Source of the DNA: Lachnospiraceae bacterium
GTDB lineage: Bacteria > Bacillota > Clostridia > Lachnospirales > Lachnospiraceae
Length of the DNA stretch: 64,000 nucleotides
NCBI GenBank assembly: GCA_017431515.1
Contig: JAFRKV010000040.1
Location: forward strand, 124,001 to 188,000
Direction of reading: 5' to 3'
The translations under genes and the position numbers were made by a program. Below the pieces are notes generated by a model that saw only the letters and a program-made list of their open reading frames with translations, was not told where the DNA came from and did not search any database. Shown one piece after another: positions 1 to 7,690 of this stretch; within the stretch, counting starts at the first letter, position 1, and each line of letters begins with the position of its first letter.

Positions 1-103
1 TTTGTCCCTTTTCCAGAACCTCTGTGACAAGGATCCGTTTGATGATCTTTTCACAGGCCTCACGGGAAGGGTTTTTGTGCATGGTTGAAGTGTCTTCTGG
101 CAT
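1..103 (-). CDS. 5' end of an unrecognised leftward gene (partial)
   Basis: The minus strand has an ATG at 103 preceded by a good AAAGGAG site seven bases upstream. It opens a frame of 34 residues that runs off the window edge without a stop. The visible residues begin MPEDTSTMHKNPSREACEK and continue hydrophilic and helical. No family can be assigned from so little. The gene is divergent from the AbiEi-like gene at 274, so the 170 bases between them must hold promoters for both directions. The ribosome-binding site is the main support for the call. Confidence 0.5.
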   Translation of the reverse strand, partial: MPEDTSTMHKNPSREACEKIIKRILVTEVLEKGQ

Positions 104-273
104 GAAGCGCTCCTTTCTGTATGAAAACGACAATTCAATCTGTCCGAATTACATTATATCTCTCTTGTACAGACAAAACAAGTCCTCTTCTTTACAGAAG
201 GGAAGGGAGCGTTTATACTGAAAAAAGATACTTTCCGCATTACAAAGCGGAAAAAATATGGAGAGTGAGAGTC

Positions 274-903
274 ATGGGGAGACGAGGAATCAGACAGGAA
301 CGCAGAGAATTGATTATGGAAGCGGTGGAAGCCCTGATCCGTGATCGTGGCGGGATTGCCAAGGCTTCGGAGCTGCAGGAGCTGGGGTTGGACTATCGGA
401 AAGTCCAGGCTCTGGTGCGCGACAAATTCCTGCGAAAGGTGCGAAACGGGTATTATGCCCTGTATGAAAGAAAGATCGACGAAACCGAATGGATCGCGGC
501 GATGTTTCCGGACGGAGTGCTTACAATGGAAAGTGCCTGCTATTACTATGGATATTTGGACGCAAAGCCGTTTCAGTGGAGCATCGCAGTGGATAAAAAT
601 ACTTCAAAATCCCGGTTCAAGATCGATTTTCCGGCAATTATGCCGTATTACACCGAGCCCGGGATCCTGCAGCTGGGTGTGACCAGCATTCCTTTAGGGG
701 ACGGCGTCATGAAGATCTATGAAAAGGAACGCCTGCTCTGCGATCTGTTCAAGTACGAGGAGCGTGTGGACAGGGAAACCTTAAAAAGCGCCATGAGAGG
801 ATTTCTTGCGGAGGAGCATATTGATGCGGCGAAGCTGATGGAGTACGCCAGACTACGGAAGGTGATTCATAAGGTACACGAACGGATCGGAGTGTGGATG
901 TGA
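274..903 (+). CDS. AbiEi-like antitoxin / winged-helix transcriptional regulator
   Basis: A 209-residue protein with an N-terminal basic winged-helix-like region (about residues 10-70, with the pattern GLDYRKVQALVRDKFLRKV) and a C-terminal domain resembling the type IV AbiEi antitoxin family. AbiEi proteins repress their own operon and oppose an AbiEii nucleotidyltransferase. The start at 274 is chosen because GGAGAG lies eight bases upstream; the frame is open further up but has no better site. The stop TGA overlaps the next gene's ATG by one base (TGATG), so the two are translationally coupled, as expected of AbiE pairs. The family call is from sequence pattern and gene arrangement together. 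Confidence 0.6.
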   Translation: MGRRGIRQERRELIMEAVEALIRDRGGIAKASELQELGLDYRKVQALVRDKFLRKVRNGYYALYERKIDETEWIAAMFPDGVLTMESACYYYGYLDAKPFQWSIAVDKNTSKSRFKIDFPAIMPYYTEPGILQLGVTSIPLGDGVMKIYEKERLLCDLFKYEERVDRETLKSAMRGFLAEEHIDAAKLMEYARLRKVIHKVHERIGVWM

Positions 904-1769
904 TGAGTTCTGCTGAGATCGCATTGTCTGCGGTAAAGTCAAAAAGCGCGGAGCTTTCCATCCCGTTTTCCAATCTCGCCTCCGCTTTTATGCTGGAGGA
1001 AGCGCTTTCCGTGATTGCGGGATCTTATTACGGCGACCATTTTATCCTGCGGAACGCGTCGGAACTGTCACTGGCGGTGTACCGGAGGAAGCTGGTGCAT
1101 GCATTGTCCTTTTACTATCACGGCGCGTTTACCGTGCGGGATCTCGCAGTGGTTCTGACCAGGGCTTTGATCCGGGAAAAGCAGAGCGGGATCAACTGGG
1201 AGATGTCGCTGCATATGACAGGGGAGCAGACGGCGCGCGTTTTGATGAAGGGCGATCTGAACGGGATATCGGTGCCGTTTGAATTGACCCTGGAGGCGGT
1301 GGCGCCGGATTTTCCCGTGAAGCAGGAGACCTTTCGTCTCTTTTTTACACCGGAAACACAGCTTTCCTATTACGCTTATCCGAAGGAACAGCTGCTGACG
1401 GATGCATTTGTGGAGATCATGCAAAAGATGGAGCTCATCCACGATCTGCGGCCCTATGACACGGTTTATGGGATTTTGCGGACAGAGTCGCTGGACGGAC
1501 GCCATATCAAAGAACATCTGACCAATGCGCTCTTTGACCGCCAATTGACGCTGGACAAAAAGCGGTGGAACATGCTTCTTAATTACCGGAATGACAACTA
1601 TATGAAGAAAAAGTGGAAGATCTATCTCCGGGGAGAAAAGAAGGACACCCCTGCCTGGGATGAGGTGATGGATCTGCTGGAGGCTTTTTTCGGTCCAATC
1701 TGGGTGTCCATGAGTGAGGACCGGGTCTTTTTCGGGGATTGGATGCCGGATATCAGGCGGTTCTTGTAA
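903..1769 (+). CDS. AbiEii-like protein, probably without nucleotidyltransferase activity
   Basis: A 288-residue protein coupled to the AbiEi-like gene. Size, position and overall pattern fit the AbiEii/AbiGii toxin family, whose active members carry a GG(T/S)-type motif followed by R-x-S-x-D-L-D-F. Here the corresponding stretch is LRNASEL followed by RRKLVHALSFYY, so the glycines and both acidic metal-binding residues are missing. The downstream E-x2-LAEK and RDLYDLY motifs are also blurred (PKEQLLTDAF, LRPYDTVYGIL). Either the protein is a catalytically dead relative with another role or the family call is wrong. ATG 903 is preferred over GTG 894 because of the TGATG overlap. The decarboxylase gene follows after three bases. 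Confidence 0.45.
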   Translation: MSSAEIALSAVKSKSAELSIPFSNLASAFMLEEALSVIAGSYYGDHFILRNASELSLAVYRRKLVHALSFYYHGAFTVRDLAVVLTRALIREKQSGINWEMSLHMTGEQTARVLMKGDLNGISVPFELTLEAVAPDFPVKQETFRLFFTPETQLSYYAYPKEQLLTDAFVEIMQKMELIHDLRPYDTVYGILRTESLDGRHIKEHLTNALFDRQLTLDKKRWNMLLNYRNDNYMKKKWKIYLRGEKKDTPAWDEVMDLLEAFFGPIWVSMSEDRVFFGDWMPDIRRFL

Positions 1770-1772
1770 AAT

Positions 1773-2987
1773 ATGAATAAAACGCTTGATCAACAATTAA
1801 AAGAATATGCGACAAAGGATTATTATCCTTTTCATATGCCGGGCCATAAGCGAACGGATCTTTCTCTGGGAGAGCCGTCTCTGATCGATATCACGGAGAT
1901 CAACGGGTTTGATGACCTTCACCATCCCACCGGACTGATCCTGGAAACCGAAAGAGCGGCATCTCGCCTTTGGGGTGTAAAACGAAGTTTCCTGCTGGTA
2001 AACGGCAGTACGGTGGGGATTCTTGCCGGTATCTCAGCGGCGTTATCGCGGCGGGATACGATCCTGATCGGAGAGAACTGTCATAAATCCGTGAAACACG
2101 CCTGTTTTCTGAACGAATTGCAGATGAGGACCGTCGCCCCGGTCCGGACAAGCTTTGGCATCCCGGGGCAGATCACGCCGGAGGCTGTGGAACAGGCCTT
2201 TTCTCAAGATCCCGGCATCAAGGGCGTCGTCATCACATCGCCGACCTACGAAGGGATTGTTTCCGATATCGCGTCCATTGCGGAGATCGTGCATCGTCAC
2301 GACGCGGTTTTGATCGTGGATGAGGCCCACGGGGCACATTTCGGGATGCATCGGGATCTTCCGGTGTCCGCTGTGACGCAGGGAGCGGATCTTGTGGTGC
2401 AGAGCCTCCACAAAACCCTGCCGAGCCTGACCCAGACGGCGGTATTACATCTTGCGACCGATCGCATTCCGGAGAAGCGGGTCTCCCAATACTTGGATAT
2501 TTTTGAGACCAGCTCTCCTTCTTATGTACTGATGGCAGGGATGAGCCGCTGCATCCGCCTTTTGACGGAGCAGAGAGAACCGCTGTTTTCGGACTACCTG
2601 AAAGCGTTGCAGTCATGGTATCAAAGCAGCCGGGATCTGAAAACCCTTTCTGTGCTGCAGGATCGGGACCTGACCAGGGAAGAGGCATTTGCAAAGGATC
2701 CCGGCAAACTCGTGATCCGTTCCGATCAAAATGGCATAGACGGATACGCCCTGGCGGATTGCCTGCGGGACGTTTATCATCTGGAAACAGAGCGCGTTGA
2801 GGGACAGATGGTGATCTGCATGACCAGTATCTGTGACCGGACGGAAGGTTTCCGGCGACTGAGCGCCGCATTGCATGAGATTGACGCTGATCCGGCGTTG
2901 TGCAGGGACTATGTCACGGATCGATCAGAGCAGTCTTACGATATTTACAGAGGCGATGATTGTGAAACTTGGCCGGTTAGGATATAA
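1773..2987 (+). CDS. Orn/Lys/Arg decarboxylase family PLP enzyme (YaaO-like)
   Basis: A 404-residue fold-type I pyridoxal-phosphate enzyme related to arginine, lysine and ornithine decarboxylases, which form polyamine precursors such as agmatine or cadaverine. Landmarks are the N-terminal FHMPGHKR motif, VDEAHGAHFG with the aspartate that binds the pyridine nitrogen, and QSLHKTLPSLTQ with the Schiff-base lysine. It is shorter than the usual 470-490 residues, mainly in the C-terminal domain. It stands at the head of a yaaO-yaaR-holB-ricT cluster, the same position as yaaO in Bacillus. The start lies three bases after the preceding stop, so expression probably depends on coupling; no clear Shine-Dalgarno site is visible. 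Substrate is not determinable here. Confidence 0.88.
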   Translation: MNKTLDQQLKEYATKDYYPFHMPGHKRTDLSLGEPSLIDITEINGFDDLHHPTGLILETERAASRLWGVKRSFLLVNGSTVGILAGISAALSRRDTILIGENCHKSVKHACFLNELQMRTVAPVRTSFGIPGQITPEAVEQAFSQDPGIKGVVITSPTYEGIVSDIASIAEIVHRHDAVLIVDEAHGAHFGMHRDLPVSAVTQGADLVVQSLHKTLPSLTQTAVLHLATDRIPEKRVSQYLDIFETSSPSYVLMAGMSRCIRLLTEQREPLFSDYLKALQSWYQSSRDLKTLSVLQDRDLTREEAFAKDPGKLVIRSDQNGIDGYALADCLRDVYHLETERVEGQMVICMTSICDRTEGFRRLSAALHEIDADPALCRDYVTDRSEQSYDIYRGDDCETWPVRI

Positions 2988-2998
2988 TAAACCTATCT

Positions 2999-3586
2999 AT
3001 GGGCAAAATTTATTATCTTCTCGGAAAGAGCTCTTCCGGAAAAGACAGCATTTATAAGCAGATCATCCAGGATGAAGCCTTGTCGCTCCGGCGGATTGTG
3101 TCCTATACGACGCGTCCGATCCGCACCGGCGAGGAAGAGGGCAGGGAGTATCATTTCACGGATAAAGAGCACCTCGACCGCCTGGCAGCAGAGGACAAGG
3201 TCATCGAAATGCGCACCTATCATACCATGCGCGGAGATTGGCATTATTTTACAGTGGATGACGGACAGGTGGATCTTAATCAATATGATTATGCCGTGAT
3301 CGGTACGCTGGAATCCTACCTCATGGTACGCAATTTCTACGGAAAAGAGCATGTGCTGCCGATCTATATTGAGGTGGATGACGGTATTCGTCTGATGCGG
3401 GCCGTCAAGCGCGAGATGAAACAGAATCCGCCGCATTATACCGAGGTGTGCCGCCGCTTTCTGGCGGATGATGAGGATTTTTCCGAAGAACACTTAAAAA
3501 ATGCGGGCATTACCGTACGCTTTGCGAATGATGAGTTGGAAAAGACCATTGGCGCGGTGAAAGCGTATATTCAGGATAACCGTTAG
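2999..3586 (+). CDS. guanylate kinase family protein
   Basis: A 195-residue P-loop kinase of the guanylate kinase family, which phosphorylates GMP to GDP. The P-loop is GKSSSGKDS rather than the common GPSGVGKST. The GMP-binding region follows as SYTTRPIRTGEEEGREYHF, close to the family's TTRxPRxGExxGxxYxF. It lies 11 bases after the decarboxylase and just before yaaR. In Bacillus this slot is occupied by tmk, thymidylate kinase, so the kinase here is either a replacement neighbour or a paralogue of a main gmk elsewhere. The altered P-loop leaves its substrate somewhat open. Confidence 0.8.
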   Translation: MGKIYYLLGKSSSGKDSIYKQIIQDEALSLRRIVSYTTRPIRTGEEEGREYHFTDKEHLDRLAAEDKVIEMRTYHTMRGDWHYFTVDDGQVDLNQYDYAVIGTLESYLMVRNFYGKEHVLPIYIEVDDGIRLMRAVKREMKQNPPHYTEVCRRFLADDEDFSEEHLKNAGITVRFANDELEKTIGAVKAYIQDNR

Positions 3587-3613
3587 GATGAAGGTTTTGC
3601 GGAGGTTGTGGCG

Positions 3614-4054
3614 ATGGAGATCAGAGTCAACGACGTTCAGCAGGTAAATCAGATCACACAGACCGAGCGGCCGGAAGCAGCGGACGACTCTTTTAAGTTT
3701 ACCCTGACCAGCGCGATTGAGGATACGGAGCTTCAGGAAAAGCTGAACACGATGCTGAAGGACATCTCCGTCCAGGGCAATCTCATTGCGCGCCATATGG
3801 ATATTTCCGAGATGAAGAAATATCGGGCAAAGATCAAGGAGTTTTTGAATGAGATCGTAAACCGCTCCCACAAGTTTTCCCGTGAAAACTTTCTGGATCG
3901 CAAGGGGAGGCATCGGGTTTACGGGATCATCCGCCTCATTGATGCCAATCTCGATGATCTGGCGCAGCTTTTGATGGAAGACGAGAAGAAACACATCGAC
4001 ATCCTGAACAAGATCGGAGAGATCGAAGGGCTGTTGATCGATATTGTGACATAA
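3614..4054 (+). CDS. YaaR family protein (DUF327)
   Basis: A 146-residue, mostly helical, charged cytoplasmic protein matching the YaaR/DUF327 family of Firmicutes, whose members sit just upstream of holB. No catalytic motifs are evident, and the family's biochemical role is not established. The start at 3614 ([10 protein letters not shown]) is chosen because GGAGGT lies seven bases upstream; a GTG six bases earlier is too close to that site. The stop is nine bases before the holB start, consistent with one operon from 1773 to at least 8541. Confidence 0.8.
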   Translation: MEIRVNDVQQVNQITQTERPEAADDSFKFTLTSAIEDTELQEKLNTMLKDISVQGNLIARHMDISEMKKYRAKIKEFLNEIVNRSHKFSRENFLDRKGRHRVYGIIRLIDANLDDLAQLLMEDEKKHIDILNKIGEIEGLLIDIVT

Positions 4055-4062
4055 CAAATGGT

Positions 4063-5064
4063 ATGGCAGATTTTCAGGACATTATCGGACATCAGAATAT
4101 CATCCGGCATTTTCAAAGCGCGATCGCGCAGGGAAAGGTAGGACATGCTTATATTTTAAACGGTCCAGACCGCGCCGGAAAACGGTTGCTGGCGGACGCC
4201 TTTGCCCAGACTCTGCAATGTGAGTCACCGGAAGCAAAGAAGACCGGCAGTCCTTGTCACGCCTGTCGTTCCTGTAAGCAGGCAGAGTCCGGCAACAATC
4301 CGGACATTATCAACGTCCTGCATGAAAAGCCGAATACGATCTCGGTGGAGGATATCCGCACGCAAGTGGTGAACACCGTGGATATCAAGCCTTATGCCTG
4401 CGCCTATAAGGTTTACATCATCGATGAAGCGGAAAAAATGAACGTTCAGGCGCAAAACGCCCTGCTGAAAACGATCGAGGAACCGCCGCATTACGCAGTG
4501 ATTTTGCTGCTTACCAATAATGCGGATCTGTTTTTGCAGACGATCCTTTCCCGCTGTGTGCGGTTGGATCTGACGGCGGTTGCGGATGAAGTGGTGCGTT
4601 CGTTTCTGATGAAGCAGGTCAGGATCCCGGATTATGAGGCGGATCTCTGCGTGGCATTTGCGCAGGGAAATGTGGGAAAAGCGATCACTCTTGCCACTTC
4701 CGAGGATTTTCATGATATACGGGAGTCTGTGATCGATCTCATGAAGTGCATCCATGAAATGGATCTTGCGGAGCTGGTGGCAGCAGTCCGCCGGATTAGT
4801 GATGAAAAGCTGGTGATCCAGGATTATTTTGACATTATGATGATCTGGTTCCGGGATGTGCTGCTATACAAGGCGACAAAAGAAATCGACGCGCTGACCT
4901 TTAAGGACGAGATCATGGAGATTAAGAAGCAGGCGGACAGGAGCACTTACCAGGGACTGGAAGCCGTGATCGAATCCATCGGTAAGGCAAAGGCCAGACT
5001 GCAGGCGAACGTGAATTTTGAATTGACATTGGAGATGCTGCTTCTGACCATAAAGGAAGCTTAA
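4063..5064 (+). CDS. holB: DNA polymerase III subunit delta'
   Basis: A 333-residue AAA+ clamp-loader subunit of the DNA polymerase III holoenzyme. The N-terminal region has the family's DIIGHQNIIRHFQ start, a P-loop-like GPDRAGKR, a zinc module with four cysteines between residues 52 and 70 (CESPEAKK... then CHACRSC), and the sensor-like VYIIDEAEKMN and SRCVRLDL segments. Delta' does not hydrolyse ATP itself, so the loose P-loop is normal. The neighbours yaaR upstream and ricT downstream match the Bacillus order. A 145-base foldback repeat separates its stop from ricT. Confidence 0.93.
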   Translation: MADFQDIIGHQNIIRHFQSAIAQGKVGHAYILNGPDRAGKRLLADAFAQTLQCESPEAKKTGSPCHACRSCKQAESGNNPDIINVLHEKPNTISVEDIRTQVVNTVDIKPYACAYKVYIIDEAEKMNVQAQNALLKTIEEPPHYAVILLLTNNADLFLQTILSRCVRLDLTAVADEVVRSFLMKQVRIPDYEADLCVAFAQGNVGKAITLATSEDFHDIRESVIDLMKCIHEMDLAELVAAVRRISDEKLVIQDYFDIMMIWFRDVLLYKATKEIDALTFKDEIMEIKKQADRSTYQGLEAVIESIGKAKARLQANVNFELTLEMLLLTIKEA

Positions 5065-5067
5065 TCA

Positions 5068-5212
5068 GATGTTGAGGGCAAAAGTGCCATGCGGTGAAAC
5101 CGCATGTGCACTTTGCGTGGAAAGGCGCCATGACATGCTAGCATGTCAGCGCGCCTCTTCACGCAAAGGTCACAATGTCACTTCGTGACATGTGACTTTT
5201 GCCCTCAACATC
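5068..5212. repeat. foldback repeat element, long copy (18-bp terminal inverted repeats)
   Basis: The 145 bases between holB and ricT form one large foldback. The outer 18-base arms (5068-5085 and 5195-5212) are perfect inverted repeats. Inside lie three hairpins: CATGCGG/CCGCATG around 5088-5107, a long one at 5111-5168 with CTTTGCGTG/CACGCAAAG outside and TGACATGC/GCATGTCA inside, and ATGTCAC/GTGACAT around 5175-5191. As RNA or DNA this would make a four-way junction. A shortened inverted copy lies at 32181-32253, which shows this is a dispersed repeat. It encodes nothing and carries no transposase. Confidence 0.85.
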
Positions 5213-5232
5213 ATAAAAATAAGGAGAGAGCT

Positions 5233-6123
5233 ATGACGACAATCATCGGAGTCAGATTCCGGAATATGGGAAAGATTTATTATTTTGATCCGAAGGACTT
5301 TGAGATCAGCCGCGGGGATCATGTGATCGTGGAGACCGCGCGGGGTGTGGAATACGGGACAGTTGTGCTGGAGCCGAAGGAGGTGCCGGATGAAAAGGTG
5401 GTACAACCCTTGAAACAGGTGATCCGTATGGCTTCCGTAGAGGATGATGACCGTGTGACGGGCAATCGTGAACGTGAAAAAGAAGCCTATCAGGTCTGTC
5501 AGGAAAAGATCAAGAAACGGGGTCTGGAAATGAAGCTTGTGGAGGCAGAATATACCTTTGACAACAGCAAGCTCCTGTTTTACTTTACAGCAGACGGGCG
5601 CGTGGATTTCAGAGAGTTGGTCAAGGATCTGGCAGCGGTTTTTCGTACAAGGATCGAGCTGCGTCAGATCGGCGTCCGTGATGAGACCAAGATCCTCGGT
5701 GGGATCGGGATCTGTGGAAGGGAGCTTTGCTGCAAGTCCTATCTGACGGACTTCATCCCGGTTTCGATTAAAATGGCAAAAGAGCAGAACCTTTCCCTCA
5801 ATCCGACCAAGATATCCGGCAGTTGCGGGAGACTGATGTGCTGCCTGAAAAATGAGCAGGATACCTATGAGTACCTGAACAGCCGTCTGCCGGGCATCGG
5901 TGATAAGGTGACGACGCGCGACGGCCTGACCGGAGAGGTACAGTCCGTGAATGTCCTGCGTCAGCAGGTGAAGGTGCTGATCGATCTGGATGATTCCAAG
6001 GAGCTTCGCGATTATCCGACGGAGGAGTTGACCTTCAAGCCGCGGAAGAAAAAGGGACAGAAGAAGAACGCGAATACTGCGTATCCTGCAGAGGAGAAAG
6101 AGCTTGCTGCCCTTGAAGAGTGA
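5233..6123 (+). CDS. ricT: PSP1 domain protein RicT/YaaT
   Basis: A 296-residue PSP1-domain protein. In Bacillus, RicT acts with RicA and RicF in an FeS-containing complex that stimulates RNase Y processing and affects sporulation and competence. Here residues 1-90 hold the first PSP1 half, and the conserved cysteines follow in GIGICGRELCCKSYL and SGSCGRLMCCLKNE, which match the family's cluster-binding motifs. The C-terminus is lysine-rich (KPRKKKGQKKN). The start at 5233 follows AAGGAGAGAG; longer in-frame readings would begin inside the foldback repeat. The end overlaps trmN6 by 20 bases. Confidence 0.92.
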   Translation: MTTIIGVRFRNMGKIYYFDPKDFEISRGDHVIVETARGVEYGTVVLEPKEVPDEKVVQPLKQVIRMASVEDDDRVTGNREREKEAYQVCQEKIKKRGLEMKLVEAEYTFDNSKLLFYFTADGRVDFRELVKDLAAVFRTRIELRQIGVRDETKILGGIGICGRELCCKSYLTDFIPVSIKMAKEQNLSLNPTKISGSCGRLMCCLKNEQDTYEYLNSRLPGIGDKVTTRDGLTGEVQSVNVLRQQVKVLIDLDDSKELRDYPTEELTFKPRKKKGQKKNANTAYPAEEKELAALEE

Positions 6124-6856
6124 CATCGCGTTGAATCCCGGAGAAAGGCTGGATGATCTGGAGCGAAACGGGTTACGCATTATCCAGCGGCCGGATCGCT
6201 TCTGCTTTGGCATGGATGCGGTGCTGCTTTCCGGATTTGCGTGGATCCGCGAGGGGGAGGACACCATCGACCTCGGTACCGGCAACGGGATTCTGCCGCT
6301 GCTTCTCTCGGCAAAAACAGAGGGTCGTACCTTTACGGGGCTGGAAATTCAAGACGAAAGCGCAGAGCTTGCGGAACGGTCCGTCCGGCTGAACGGGCTC
6401 ACAGACCGGATTTTTATCCGGAAAGGAGATATCAAGGAAGCGGCAGAGCTTTTCGGTGCGGCTTCTTTTGATGTGGTGGTGACGAATCCGCCTTATATGA
6501 AAGGCGATCACGGGCTGACAAATCCAGACGATGCAAAAGCGATTGCCAGGCATGAGATCTGCTGCACATTGGACGATATTCTGCGGGTGAGCAGGAGGCT
6601 CCTGAAAGCAGGAGGACGTTTTTTTATGGTGCACCGTCCGTTCCGTCTGGCGGAGATCTTCCGTACGATGAGCGACAACGGGATCGAACCGAAGCGGATG
6701 CGGCTTGTGTATCCGGATGTGACAAAAGAACCCAATATGGTGCTGATCGAGGGCAGAGCCGGCGGCAAACCCTCTCTCACTGTGGAGAAGCCTTTGATCG
6801 TCTGGCAGGAAAAAGATGTATATACCGAGGAAATGCGGACGCTGTACGGGTTCTGA
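6104..6856 (+). CDS. TrmN6/YabB-like tRNA (adenine-N6) methyltransferase
   Basis: A 250-residue class I SAM-dependent methyltransferase of the TrmN6/YfiC family, which methylates N6 of adenosine 37 in tRNA1Val in enterobacteria. The SAM-binding motif is DLGTGNGILPLLL and the catalytic motif VVTNPPYMKGD is the NPPY signature of N6-adenine methylases. The QRPDRFCFGMDAVLL segment near the N-terminus is typical of the family. The start is a TTG inside the ricT end, with GAGGAGAAAG just upstream; no later in-frame start fits better. The position after ricT matches Bacillus yabB. The tRNA target in this organism is inferred. Confidence 0.87.
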   Translation: MLPLKSDIALNPGERLDDLERNGLRIIQRPDRFCFGMDAVLLSGFAWIREGEDTIDLGTGNGILPLLLSAKTEGRTFTGLEIQDESAELAERSVRLNGLTDRIFIRKGDIKEAAELFGAASFDVVVTNPPYMKGDHGLTNPDDAKAIARHEICCTLDDILRVSRRLLKAGGRFFMVHRPFRLAEIFRTMSDNGIEPKRMRLVYPDVTKEPNMVLIEGRAGGKPSLTVEKPLIVWQEKDVYTEEMRTLYGF

Positions 6857-6883
6857 CAGACAGCAGCATAGGGAGGACTTACG

Positions 6884-7690
6884 ATGTTTAACGATATTCA
6901 TATAGGACCGCTGACTTTACATATGTACGGGATCATGATCGCCGTCGGTTTTATCGCGGCACTGCTTCTTTGCATCCGGCGCGGGAAAAAGAGAGGGCTT
7001 TCCGAGGATGCATTTTACGGGATCTTTGTCTGCGCATTGCTGGGCGGGATAGTGGGCAGCAAACTCCTGTACTGGATCGTCTCCCTTCCGCAGATCATAC
7101 AGAATCCCTCTCTCATGTTAGATTTTCGGAACGGATTTGTGGTTTACGGCGGGATCATCGGCGGTATTTTCGCCAGCTGGATCTACCTTCGCGTGAAAAA
7201 GCAGAACTTCTTTGATTATTTTGATGTCGTGATGCCGTCCGTGGCTTTGGCGCAGGGATTTGGCCGTCTTGGCTGTTTCTTTGCGGGATGCTGCTACGGA
7301 CGGGAAACGGACAGCGCTTTTCATATTGTCTTTACCCACTCCGATTTTGCGCCGAACAATGTGCCTTTGATTCCGACACAGCTGATGAGCAGCGCCGGAG
7401 ACTTCCTGATCGCGTTGGGTTTGATCCTGTTTGCAAACCGGAATCCGAAGAAAGGGCGTGTCGGAGCGCTTTATCTGATCCTGTACGGCTGCGGACGCTT
7501 TGTCATCGAGTTTTTCCGCGGAGATCCGAGAGGATCCGTGGGTGTTTTGTCCACGTCGCAGCTGATCTCGCTGATCATTGTGGCGGCGGGGCTGCTTTTG
7601 TTTTTCCTCTTTCCGAAAATGGCGCAGAAGACCGGAACAAAGGAGCGTTCGGAGGAGCCCCGGGAAGACAGGGACGGAGAGAATGCATGA
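6884..7690 (+). CDS. lgt: prolipoprotein diacylglyceryl transferase
   Basis: A 268-residue integral membrane enzyme that transfers diacylglycerol from phosphatidylglycerol to the lipobox cysteine of prolipoproteins. Seven hydrophobic segments are apparent. Motifs include LHMYGIMIAVGF at the N-terminus, NGFVVYGGIIGG, and the signature region GRLGCFFAGCCYGRET followed by PTQL. Start context is a GGAGGAC site. The last bases form ATGA with the rsmI start, so the two are coupled. Lgt is not usually part of the ricT-rsmI cluster; it takes the position where Bacillus has the GIY-YIG gene yazA. Lipoproteins in this window that it could modify include the esterase at 20321-21478. Confidence 0.95.
   Translation: MFNDIHIGPLTLHMYGIMIAVGFIAALLLCIRRGKKRGLSEDAFYGIFVCALLGGIVGSKLLYWIVSLPQIIQNPSLMLDFRNGFVVYGGIIGGIFASWIYLRVKKQNFFDYFDVVMPSVALAQGFGRLGCFFAGCCYGRETDSAFHIVFTHSDFAPNNVPLIPTQLMSSAGDFLIALGLILFANRNPKKGRVGALYLILYGCGRFVIEFFRGDPRGSVGVLSTSQLISLIIVAAGLLLFFLFPKMAQKTGTKERSEEPREDRDGENA

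Noticed and set aside
24-221. A 65-codon plus-strand frame at the window start
   Set aside because: It is antisense to a leftward gene start with a strong ribosome-binding site and has none itself.
5068-5212. CRISPR-like repeat reading of the palindromes between holB and ricT
   Set aside because: The hairpins differ from each other and there are no regularly spaced identical repeats or spacers.
5143-5232. N-terminal extension of ricT into the foldback repeat
   Set aside because: The extension is made of repeat sequence, while a good AAGGAGAGAG site and the family's normal N-terminus are at 5233.
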